Source of the DNA: Chryseosolibacter sp049791675
Lineage (GTDB): Bacteria; Bacteroidota; Bacteroidia; Cytophagales; Cyclobacteriaceae
NCBI GenBank assembly: GCA_049791675.1
Contig: JBARAD010000287.1
Span: 1-9,984, forward strand
Direction of reading: 5' to 3'
Length of the DNA: 9,984 nucleotides
Part shown: one piece after another, positions 1 through 6,566 of the stretch
Layout of the letters: every line of letters starts with the position of its first letter
How positions within the stretch are numbered: position 1 is the stretch's first letter
The notes under the pieces: model-generated
The model's input: the letters and a program-made list of their open reading frames with translations, nothing else
Told to the model about the DNA's origin: nothing
Databases searched by the model: none
Program-made: the position numbers and the translations under genes

Positions 1-614
1 CGCATTCAGATATGGGAAAATTGTTCCTGAATCAGGGACGTGGTGGAAGTGCATCAGGTCCTTCGTTGCGGGTACTGAGTTCATCTGAAGTTTATTTTCT
101 CCGTGCAGAGGGAGCTCTTGAAGGTTGGGCTATGGGCGGTAATACGGCAGAATTTTATTACAATAAAGGCATAGAAATGTCTCTGAAGGAAAGCAGGATA
201 GGCGCTACTGATGCTGATGTTGCCGCATACATCTCGAGCACCAATACACCGGTTGCTTTGGCCGATGCGTGGAGCACCCCCGCATCTTCCGATATTCAGG
301 TGGCGTTTATGACAGGTGCGTCACAGGAAAAACAACTCGAGCAGATCATAACGCAAAAATGGATCGCACTGTATCCGGATGGATGGGAAGCGTGGGCAGA
401 ACTGAGAAGGACCAAATATCCTAAGACTTTCCCCAGGATAGCTTCCGACAATCTGGATGTTCCTGCCGATCAAACGATGTCCAGACTTATTTTTGTAACC
501 GGCGAATATACTGCCAATCGCGCCGCGGTCGAAGCTGCAGAGCAACTCCCGGAATTGACAAGCAGAGGAGGTAACAAGAATAGCACAAGAGTCTGGTGGG
601 ATGCCAAACCCTAA
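1..614 (+). CDS. SusD/RagB-family outer-membrane nutrient-binding lipoprotein, C-terminal part (5'-truncated by window edge)
   Basis: The reading frame is open from the left edge (first full codon at 3) to TAA at 612-614, so about 203 residues of the C-terminal part are visible. Features typical of the SusD/RagB family are a SSSEVYFLRAEGAL helix near the start, the segment IITQKWIALYPDGWEAWAELRRTKYP in the middle, and the closing VWWDAKP. In the family, the N-terminal signal peptide and lipobox (outside this window) anchor an alpha-helical TPR-like protein on the cell surface, where it forms a lid over a SusC TonB-dependent transporter and binds the incoming glycan. A SusC gene immediately upstream is expected but is not in view. 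The apparent start ATG at 12 is internal, not a true start. A strong terminator follows 36 nt after the stop, so this is probably the last gene of a susCD transcript. The glycan bound cannot be read from this fragment. Confidence 0.9.
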   Translation, partial: HSDMGKLFLNQGRGGSASGPSLRVLSSSEVYFLRAEGALEGWAMGGNTAEFYYNKGIEMSLKESRIGATDADVAAYISSTNTPVALADAWSTPASSDIQVAFMTGASQEKQLEQIITQKWIALYPDGWEAWAELRRTKYPKTFPRIASDNLDVPADQTMSRLIFVTGEYTANRAAVEAAEQLPELTSRGGNKNSTRVWWDAKP

Positions 615-650
615 TAGCTAGGCTTGTGGCCTGAAACGCAATAAGTGAAT

Positions 651-675
651 GAGGCTGTCCCAAAAAGACAGCCTC
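651..675 (+). terminator. Rho-independent terminator after the SusD-like gene
   Basis: A perfect 9-bp inverted repeat, GAGGCTGTC (651-659) and GACAGCCTC (667-675), encloses a 7-nt A-rich loop (CCAAAAA). It is followed by a T-rich tract (TTCTCATT). It lies 36 nt past the SusD stop codon and before the next promoter-like element, as expected for an end-of-operon terminator. Perfect stems with an A-rich loop of this kind are common terminators in Bacteroidota; that comparison is from memory. Confidence 0.85.
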
Positions 676-689
676 TTCTCATTAATTAT

Positions 690-697
690 TATCTTTG
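690..697 (+). promoter_or_regulatory. Bacteroidota-type -7 promoter element (TAnnTTTG) for the propeller lipoprotein gene
   Basis: TATCTTTG matches the Bacteroidota primary sigma -7 consensus TAnnTTTG at every fixed position. It lies 33 nt upstream of the GTG start at 731 and 14 nt downstream of the terminator stem. No TTTG -33 box is visible at the usual distance, because that position falls within the terminator hairpin, so this would be a promoter relying mainly on its -7 element. It would let the lipoprotein gene be transcribed separately from the susCD unit. Confidence 0.45.
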
Positions 698-730
698 TTT
701 TACTTGCTCTTCTTTAAAACCTGAAATATC

Positions 731-3700
731 GTGCGCCGGTTATCCATTTTTTATGTCATCTTTTTGGTATGCATCCTATCGTCCTGCAAAAAGGAAACGG
801 ATCTCAGGTTATTCACCGAGTTATCACCCGATGACACTGGGATAGAATTCAAAAATCTCGTCAGGGAAACGGAAGAATTCAATGTGCTGACGTACGGATA
901 TTTCTACCAGGGCGGCGGGGTGGCCATCGGCGATATCAATAATGATGGACTTGCTGATGTTTACTTTACCGGAAATATGATGGCGAGTAAACTCTTCGTC
1001 AATAAAGGTGACTGGCAATTCGAGGATATTTCGGAAGACGCGGGTGTCGCCGCCGCGGGTTTGTGGAACACGGGTACAACCATGGCAGACGTAAACGGTG
1101 ATGGCCTCCTGGATATCTATGTTTGCCGATCGGCAGCCAATGACCCGGACCGCCGGCGAAACCTGCTCTTCATCAATAACGGCGATCTTACGTTCACTGA
1201 ACAGGCGAAAAAATTCGGATTGGATGATCCTGGTTATTCCACGCAGGCTTCCTTCTTTGACTATGACAGAGACGGCGATCTGGATATGTTCCTGCTCAAC
1301 CATTCGATACAGGATTATGCCGGATTCAGCCGGATCACTGGGAGCTTCAAAAGCAGAAAAGATAAAAATTTCGGAGACAAACTATACAGGAACGATGGGG
1401 AACGGTTTACTGACGTTTCCAACGACGCTGGCATCATCAGCAACGTGCTGGGTTTCGGGTTGGCGGTCACGATTACGGATGCAAACAATGATGGATGGCT
1501 TGACATCTATGTCAGCAACGACTACAGTGAGGAGGATTATTTCTATGTCAATCAGCGCGATGGCTCCTTTAAGGAATCACTGAAAGATCATTTCGGACAT
1601 GTTTCGCTTTTTTCCATGGGCGCTGATGCCGCGGATATCAACAATGATCTCAGATCGGATGTCATCACCCTTGACATGCTTCCCGAAAATAGTTATGACC
1701 AGAAAAGAATTCTGGGGCCTGAAAATTACGAGAAATACCGCGAACTGCTCGACGAAGGATTCTATCCCCAGACCATGCGCAACATGCTGCAACTGAATCA
1801 GGGGAACGGATACTTTAGTGAGATAGGCCAGATGTCAGGCATTTCAAATACCCATTGGAGTTGGGCTGTGCTTGCGGCGGATTATGACAACGATGGATGG
1901 AAAGATCTCATGATCACCAATGGCTACATGCGCAATTACCTGGACATGGACTTCCTCAGCTACATGGTAAGTGAACGCCTGAACAAGAAGCCTGGCGACC
2001 GCAATGTGGCGCTTCTGGATCTCATCCATAAGATGCCACCCATTGAAGCAAAAAATTATTTCTACAGGAACAATGGGAACCTCACTTTCGAGAAGAAATC
2101 AGACGAATGGGGATTTGAAAATAATTCAGTCTCAAATGCTGCCGCTTACGGAGATCTTGACAATGACGGTGACCTTGATCTGATCGTTTGCCAGACGAAT
2201 GCAGAGGCCACTGTATTTCGCAACAACAGCGATCGCCTCAATCAGAACAATTTTTTAAAGATAACACTGACCGGAGAGGGTAAAAATCGGTTTGGAATCG
2301 GAACCAGGGTCATTGTTCATCATGGAGGAATGGAACAATATCAGGAAATGATTCCTGTACGCGGCCTTCAGTCTTCGGTAAATTACGAATTGGTGTTCGG
2401 CCTTGGTAAGACGACGACCATCGACAGCCTTCACGTGATCTGGCCTGATTCATCGGTGCAGACTTTGCGGGATGTGAAGACCAACCTAACGCTGTCGTTA
2501 TCGCAGAAGAATGCGAGACGCTTAAAAATAACGCCGTCATTACCACCAAAACTTTTTGTGGAAGATCCGGATGCGCTTGGAATACAATATGCTGAGCCGA
2601 AAGGAAATCTCCTTGATTTTAAGCGCGACCGTATGATGCCCAACAGCATTTCCACCTCGGGCCCGAAACTGGTTCGCGGGGATATCAACAATGACGGACT
2701 TGAGGATATTTTTATCGCAGGATTTAAGGACGCGCAGAACCGGTTATTCAAACAAACGCCTGACGGAAAGTTTACGCCCATGCCACCGCGGGCCCTGCCA
2801 GCATCAAAGGGGTATAACGATAAGGATGCTGTCTTCCTCGACGCCGATGGAGACGGTGATCAGGACCTGTACGTCGTCAGCGGTGGGAACGAATATCAGG
2901 AGAATGCCCCCGAACTTCAGGACCGCTTGTATTTCAATGACGGACGGGGAAATTTTAAACATCACGCCGATGCACTGCCTGCGATGATCACCAGCGGTTC
3001 GACGGTTACTTCCGGCGACTTCAACAATGACGGCCTGATCGATCTGTTTGTCGGCGGGCGATCCATCCCCGGGAAATATCCGCTGGCGCCGCGCAGCTAT
3101 CTTCTCAAAAATTCAGGTAAAGGAAAATTCGAAGATGTGACGGCCGCATTTTGTCCGGCACTCCTCCATCCCGGAATGGTGACCGATGCGCGTTTTGCGG
3201 ATGTCAACAATGATGATCATGCTGACCTGATGGTGGTGGGAGAGTGGATGGAAGTCGGCGTATACATCAATGAAGCAGGCCGGAAACTGGTTTTGAAGGA
3301 GGATGCACTCCAGGAAGAAACTTCCGGATGGTGGCTTGCCATGGAAGCCAACGACTTTGACCAGGACGGTGACCTGGATTTTGTGTTGGGCAACTATGGC
3401 CTGAACAACGCCTACCATGCCGATGCGGCCCATCCCGCCCGCCTGCTGTACAAGGACTTTGACAGCAACGGCTCCATTGATCCCATCTTTCATTATTACA
3501 TCGGCGATACCCTCACCTTTGCATACAGCCGTGATGAACTGATCGGGCAGATTCCTTCCATGAAGAAAAAATTTGTCAATTATGAATCTTTTGCCTCAGC
3601 AAATTTCGCCGACTACTTTTCCAAGGAACAACTGAGCGGCAGCGATACGCTGTCGGCCGCGATGTTCGAAACAGTTTATCTTGAAAACGACGGAAATGGA

Positions 3701-4063
3701 AGTTTTGCAATCCGGAGGCTTCCGGTCGAAGCGCAATTCTCACCTGTTTTTGCACTGGCGTCGGCTGACGTGAACAGCGACGGCCACCTGGACATCATTA
3801 CCGGTGGTAATTTCACGCAGTCGCGTGTGAGCATCGGGCAGTGTGACGCCAACTATGGCATTGTATTCCTCGGTGACGGAAAGGGTTCGTTCTCGACACT
3901 GGATCCTGCAACGTCTGGCCTATTGATCCGTGGCGACGTGCGGGATATCGCTGTGATGAAGATACAGGGGGAAGACTATATGATCGTTTCCAGAAACGGC
4001 GATAAGGTGATGGGGTATAGGTTGATGAGGGTGAGCGACGGAATGCTGGCGGATCGGAATTGA
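731..4063 (+). CDS. FG-GAP/VCBS-repeat lipoprotein with central ASPIC/UnbV domain
   Basis: This encodes 1110 residues. The start is GTG at 731: an in-frame TGA at 722-724 excludes anything further upstream, and the GTG gives an intact lipoprotein signal (MRR, hydrophobic stretch, then LSSC with lipid-accepting Cys19). The protein is therefore probably an outer-membrane or surface lipoprotein. Many calcium-binding-loop motifs of the FG-GAP/VCBS beta-propeller type can be seen, starting at about residues 68, 120, 178, 250, 384, 475, 651, 704, 763, 875 and 1013 (for example DINNDG, DVNGDG, DLDNDGD). Copies at 302, 824 and 909 are degenerate. An ASPIC/UnbV domain spans about 516-583 (GIGTRV, RGLQSS, FGLG, VIWPDSS) and separates two propeller-like halves. 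Proteins of this size and architecture are frequent beside susCD pairs in Bacteroidota. Their biochemical role is not established; binding of a polysaccharide or a surface adhesion role is the usual inference. The gene converges on the minus-strand hydrolase gene. Confidence 0.92.
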   Translation: MRRLSIFYVIFLVCILSSCKKETDLRLFTELSPDDTGIEFKNLVRETEEFNVLTYGYFYQGGGVAIGDINNDGLADVYFTGNMMASKLFVNKGDWQFEDISEDAGVAAAGLWNTGTTMADVNGDGLLDIYVCRSAANDPDRRRNLLFINNGDLTFTEQAKKFGLDDPGYSTQASFFDYDRDGDLDMFLLNHSIQDYAGFSRITGSFKSRKDKNFGDKLYRNDGERFTDVSNDAGIISNVLGFGLAVTITDANNDGWLDIYVSNDYSEEDYFYVNQRDGSFKESLKDHFGHVSLFSMGADAADINNDLRSDVITLDMLPENSYDQKRILGPENYEKYRELLDEGFYPQTMRNMLQLNQGNGYFSEIGQMSGISNTHWSWAVLAADYDNDGWKDLMITNGYMRNYLDMDFLSYMVSERLNKKPGDRNVALLDLIHKMPPIEAKNYFYRNNGNLTFEKKSDEWGFENNSVSNAAAYGDLDNDGDLDLIVCQTNAEATVFRNNSDRLNQNNFLKITLTGEGKNRFGIGTRVIVHHGGMEQYQEMIPVRGLQSSVNYELVFGLGKTTTIDSLHVIWPDSSVQTLRDVKTNLTLSLSQKNARRLKITPSLPPKLFVEDPDALGIQYAEPKGNLLDFKRDRMMPNSISTSGPKLVRGDINNDGLEDIFIAGFKDAQNRLFKQTPDGKFTPMPPRALPASKGYNDKDAVFLDADGDGDQDLYVVSGGNEYQENAPELQDRLYFNDGRGNFKHHADALPAMITSGSTVTSGDFNNDGLIDLFVGGRSIPGKYPLAPRSYLLKNSGKGKFEDVTAAFCPALLHPGMVTDARFADVNNDDHADLMVVGEWMEVGVYINEAGRKLVLKEDALQEETSGWWLAMEANDFDQDGDLDFVLGNYGLNNAYHADAAHPARLLYKDFDSNGSIDPIFHYYIGDTLTFAYSRDELIGQIPSMKKKFVNYESFASANFADYFSKEQLSGSDTLSAAMFETVYLENDGNGSFAIRRLPVEAQFSPVFALASADVNSDGHLDIITGGNFTQSRVSIGQCDANYGIVFLGDGKGSFSTLDPATSGLLIRGDVRDIAVMKIQGEDYMIVSRNGDKVMGYRLMRVSDGMLADRN

Positions 4064-4077
4064 GCTGCGGTTGAGGT

Positions 4078-4119
4078 CCACAGTCCACGGACCACAGACG
4101 ACGGACCACAGACCACAGA
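4078..4119. repeat. Heptameric tandem repeat array A (CCACAGA type)
   Basis: Six contiguous 7-nt units read on the plus strand: CCACAGT, CCACGGA, CCACAGA, CGACGGA, CCACAGA, CCACAGA. The array begins 15 nt after the stop codon of the propeller lipoprotein gene, inside the convergent intergenic region. It holds a weak GGTCC/GGACC inverted repeat, but no T tract follows, so I do not call it a terminator. Function unknown. Confidence 0.8.
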
Positions 4120-4147
4120 CACCCATCCTGGAATGCACCCCAATCCA

Positions 4148-4175
4148 TTCACGATTCACCACTCACGATTCACCC
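4148..4175. repeat. Heptameric tandem repeat array B (TTCACGA type)
   Basis: Four contiguous 7-nt units: TTCACGA, TTCACCA, CTCACGA, TTCACCC. The same heptamer family appears again at 7565-7585, upstream of the rhamnosidase gene. Function unknown. Confidence 0.75.
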
Positions 4176-4183
4176 ACCTTCGC

Positions 4184-4267
4184 ATTACTAACTACTTACT
4201 GAATACTGATCACTACTTACTGACTACTGATCACTACTTACTGACTACTGACCACTACTTACTGACT
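4184..4267. repeat. Heptameric tandem repeat array C with 21-nt higher-order period
   Basis: Twelve consecutive 7-nt units, beginning with ATTACTA (4184-4190) and followed by eleven that start with ACT. From 4191 they are ordered as triplets of the type ACTACTT, ACTGACT, ACTGATC, giving a 21-nt repeat at 4191, 4212, 4233 and (partial) 4254. Units 2-4 differ from one another at only one or two positions. The last units enter the end of the minus-strand hydrolase gene and supply its stop codon (4259-4261). A CRISPR is excluded because there are no spacers. Confidence 0.9.
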
Positions 4268-5581
4268 ACCGCGGCTGCTCTCAATCGCCTGCCTTGATGG
4301 CATTTCCCGTGGAATCCTGTTCTTGAAATCACCAAGCCAGGGCCACAACTTCTGGTCGTTGAGGTTTACATCCACCACCACCACAGACTTGTCGTCCTTG
4401 GCCTGGCTGAGCACCTTCCCCTCAAGATCGAAAACCGCGCTGATCATATCATAGGTGGAGGATACCAGATAGACCTGGTTCTCAATCGCCCTGGCTTTTG
4501 CCAGCATAAGATCGCCACCCCAGATCGGAAGGAAGATCACTTCCGCGCCCTGGCGGGCGAGCGCGCGTGCAGGCTCGGGAAACGTTACATCCCAGCAGAT
4601 CATGATGCCGATGCGACCAAAGTCCGTATCGAATACGGGAAATGAATTCCCCGGTGTGACGCCGCCGTCAATTTCTTCCCTCGGCAGACTGGCCTTGCGG
4701 TATTTTCCGGCCAGATTCCCTTTGCGGTCGATCAGCACGGCCGTGTTGTAGACAACGTCTCCTTCTTTCTCGAGCAGACCCGCCACAATGTACAGATTGT
4801 TTCTTCGCGCAACCTCGCCCAGGTATTGGGTGGTAGGGCCAGGAAGCGTTTCGCTGCCGGAGATGTAGTCGAGTGTTGTACCCACGATCGTGGCGCCTTC
4901 AGGAAGACAAACAATATCTGCCTGCTGCGCGCCTGCCTTGTCGACAAGGGCCGCAAAGGCAGCAAGATTTTCTTCCCGCGATTTGCTGTCCCTCGGCCGG
5001 TGATGTACCGTTGCCAGCTTCACCATGCGCGCTTCCGGTGCGGCGGCTTTTTCAAAAGTTGTTGGTCCGAAATGAACAGTACCATCGCCATCCCACCGGT
5101 AATGCAATTCAAGCCGTGCAGTTTTTGTTTCTTTAGGGGCTTCATAGGATTGTTCAATGATCCGCCAGCCGTTTTTGGTTTCGTCCGGCAGTGTCGCCGG
5201 GTATTCGCGGAAGCCCACGATCTTTCCTGATTCGTTTTGCCAGATGACCCTTGCAAGAATGCTTCTTGCGGGCTCATCCACCTTATCAGATTTAAAATAG
5301 GTTCGGAATCGATAATGGGTGCCGGCAACCGCAGGAACTGATTTATACCAGTAGCCTGCCGCGTGATCCTTTCCGCCACCTTTGATCGCCAAGGTCGGGG
5401 TCCCATCAAACGTTACCTGTTTGTCACTGACAGAAACAGGCGCAATTGCTGCACGTTGACTCTCGAATTTCCATTCCTGCTGTTGCGCAGTAGCGGGAAT
5501 GATCCCTGACATGAGCAATAAGTAGCAAAGTACTTTTATGTTCAGCGGTTGTGTAAAGTGCAAAGTATTCTTGTTCTTCAT
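4259..5581 (-). CDS. Secreted carbon-nitrogen hydrolase (nitrilase/amidase fold) with N-terminal beta-sandwich domain
   Basis: This encodes 440 residues. The N-terminus (about residues 1-32: Lys/Asn-rich start, hydrophobic VLCYLLLMSGIIPA, then TAQ) is a signal peptide, so the enzyme probably acts in the periplasm or outside the cell. Residues about 35-180 look like a beta-sandwich resembling carbohydrate-binding domains (YRFRTYFKSD, LELHYRWDGDGTVHFGPTTFE); this is a pattern judgement. Residues about 185-430 are a carbon-nitrogen hydrolase domain with the complete Glu-Lys-Cys catalytic triad: E228 in CLPEG, K296 in KYRKASLP and C329 in IGIMICWD. Family members hydrolyse nitriles, amides or carbamoyl groups; the substrate here is unknown. 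Most nitrilase-superfamily enzymes are cytoplasmic, so secretion with an added domain is notable. The gene stands alone on the minus strand, convergent with the propeller lipoprotein and divergent from the SDR gene. Its last codons and stop lie within heptamer array C, so the C-terminal tail may be recently altered. Confidence 0.88.
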   Translation of the reverse strand: MKNKNTLHFTQPLNIKVLCYLLLMSGIIPATAQQQEWKFESQRAAIAPVSVSDKQVTFDGTPTLAIKGGGKDHAAGYWYKSVPAVAGTHYRFRTYFKSDKVDEPARSILARVIWQNESGKIVGFREYPATLPDETKNGWRIIEQSYEAPKETKTARLELHYRWDGDGTVHFGPTTFEKAAAPEARMVKLATVHHRPRDSKSREENLAAFAALVDKAGAQQADIVCLPEGATIVGTTLDYISGSETLPGPTTQYLGEVARRNNLYIVAGLLEKEGDVVYNTAVLIDRKGNLAGKYRKASLPREEIDGGVTPGNSFPVFDTDFGRIGIMICWDVTFPEPARALARQGAEVIFLPIWGGDLMLAKARAIENQVYLVSSTYDMISAVFDLEGKVLSQAKDDKSVVVVDVNLNDQKLWPWLGDFKNRIPREMPSRQAIESSRGSQ

Positions 5582-5583
5582 AG

Positions 5584-5591
5584 CAAATAAT
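5584..5591 (-). promoter_or_regulatory. ATTATTTG octamer just upstream of the hydrolase start
   Basis: Read on the minus strand, ATTATTTG ends 2 nt before the ATG of the secreted hydrolase. The same octamer occurs twice on the plus strand in this divergent region (5689-5696 and 5713-5720). It could be an operator-like word or an AT-rich translation-start context. It does not fully fit TAnnTTTG. Confidence 0.25.
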
Positions 5592-5631
5592 TGGCTGTTA
5601 GTTTTAGAAGCATCCGCGACCGCAATATTTT

Positions 5632-5661
5632 TAAACTTACGCCGGATTTATTGATCTAAAA
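5632..5661 (-). promoter_or_regulatory. Possible promoter of the secreted hydrolase gene
   Basis: On the minus strand TAAGTTTA (5639-5632) matches TAnnTTTG at all fixed positions but the last. TTTT (5661-5658) lies 18 nt upstream in the place of the -33 TTTG box. It would start transcription roughly 40-45 nt before the ATG. The match is imperfect and is offered only as a candidate. Confidence 0.22.
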
Positions 5662-5688
5662 TTACCAATTTAGTCGCTTAAGAAACGC

Positions 5689-5720
5689 ATTATTTGATCA
5701 TTGTGAAAATATATTATTTG
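5689..5720 (+). repeat. Two direct copies of ATTATTTG before the SDR gene
   Basis: ATTATTTG occurs at 5689-5696 and 5713-5720, 24 nt apart start to start. The second copy ends 1 nt before the ATG at 5722. With the inverted copy at 5584-5591 this makes three copies within the 140-bp divergent region. The TTTG cores could also serve as promoter elements for a transcript that starts at the downstream ATG (5734). Confidence 0.35.
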
Positions 5721-5721
5721 T

Positions 5722-6462
5722 ATGCATGAAGGAATGAAAGGACAGGTTGCCATTGTCACGGGAGGGGCCTCCGGCCTGGGACTTGCCATCGCCACGGCGC
5801 TGGCCGGGGAAGGTGTGAAACTGGCCATTCTCGACAAGAGCGACGCTGCCTTCGCAAGGCTGAAAGGCGCATTTCCTTTTGAACCGTATGTCGTTGATAT
5901 TGCATCGGAGGATCAGGTAAAAAAAGCCATTCGTGAAATTGCTGCTCTGTTCGGCCGTATTGATATCCTGGTCAACAGCGCAGGCATTACGGGTCTGACA
6001 AACATCAAGTCCCATGAGACGGATACGGAAGACCTGCGCAAAGTTTTTGATATCAATTTCATGGGATCCTATTTCGCGGCAAAATATGCCCTTCCTGTGA
6101 TGCTGAAAAACAACTATGGGAGGGTCCTTCACATCGCCTCCATTGCAGGAAAGGAAGGCAATGCGGGAATGCTTGCCTATTCCGCATCCAAGGCTGCCGT
6201 GATCGGTATGGCGAAGGTGCAGGGGAAGGAATACGCGGAGACAGGCATCACCGTCAATGCGCTGGCCCCGGCCGTGGTCCAGACAGCGCTTGTTGACGCC
6301 ATGCCACCGGAACAGGTGAAGTATATGACGGACAAGATCCCCATGAAAAGGTGCGGTACGCTCGGAGAGATCGCCAACATCGCGTGCTATATCGTTTCTC
6401 CACAAAACAGCTTCACAACCGGATTTACGTTTGATCTTTCCGGGGGAAGGGCTACTTATTGA
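5722..6462 (+). CDS. SDR-family NAD-dependent dehydrogenase/reductase (classical type)
   Basis: This encodes 246 residues, the normal length of a classical short-chain dehydrogenase. Visible motifs are the nucleotide-binding TGGASGLG at 13-20, an acidic residue D38 at the end of beta-2 (favouring NAD over NADP), D59 contacting adenine, NSAG at 85-88, and a complete catalytic tetrad N112, S140, Y153 and K157 (YSASK). The C-terminal half keeps the NALAPAVVQTALVD and TGFTFDLSGG segments. It is cytoplasmic; no signal is seen. FabG-like and sugar-acid dehydrogenases share this pattern. With a GH78 rhamnosidase nearby, oxidation of a deoxy-sugar or keto-deoxy-aldonate is attractive, but this is inference. 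The start could be ATG at 5722 or ATG at 5734 (residue 5, MKGQVAIVTGG). The second would still give a normal SDR N-terminus and sits directly after GGA. The gene probably shares direction and function with the next dehydrogenase, 104 nt downstream. Confidence 0.92.
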   Translation: MHEGMKGQVAIVTGGASGLGLAIATALAGEGVKLAILDKSDAAFARLKGAFPFEPYVVDIASEDQVKKAIREIAALFGRIDILVNSAGITGLTNIKSHETDTEDLRKVFDINFMGSYFAAKYALPVMLKNNYGRVLHIASIAGKEGNAGMLAYSASKAAVIGMAKVQGKEYAETGITVNALAPAVVQTALVDAMPPEQVKYMTDKIPMKRCGTLGEIANIACYIVSPQNSFTTGFTFDLSGGRATY

Positions 6463-6524
6463 AAGTTGACCCTCCTGCGCTTCCTTCACGCCAATCCACG
6501 CAAGCTTTGACGGGCACGCACAAG

Positions 6525-6559
6525 CCAATAACCAACAACAAATAACCATCAACCAACCA
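6525..6559. repeat. Heptameric repeat array D (CAAYAAC type), forming a G-free leader
   Basis: Five 7-nt units: CAATAAC, CAACAAC, AAATAAC, CATCAAC, CAACCAC. From 6525 through the first two bases of the start codon (6568) the plus strand contains no G at all. The resulting leader should be unstructured and has no Shine-Dalgarno sequence. The rest of the SDR-dehydrogenase gap (6463-6524) holds no clear terminator. It holds only one weak promoter-like word, AAGCTTTG at 6502-6509. Confidence 0.65.
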
Positions 6560-6566
6560 CCTCCCC

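Noticed and set aside
651..675. Inverted repeat considered as an insertion-sequence end
   Set aside because: No transposase, no partner terminal repeat and no target duplication are seen. The position just after a stop codon with a T-rich tail fits a terminator.
645..845. Small plus-strand frame overlapping the lipoprotein start
   Set aside because: It begins in the terminator and its product shows no domain. The lipoprotein frame has a signal peptide and lipobox.
4075..4093. GGTCC/GGACC hairpin as a terminator for the propeller lipoprotein gene
   Set aside because: The stem is only 5 bp and no T tract follows; it is explained by repeat array A.
3813..4162. Minus-strand frames over the lipoprotein 3' end and repeat arrays
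   Set aside because: They are produced partly by translating heptamer repeats and overlap a well-supported gene.
4184..4267. Tandem array considered as a CRISPR
   Set aside because: Repeat units are directly adjacent with no unique spacers, and no cas genes are present.
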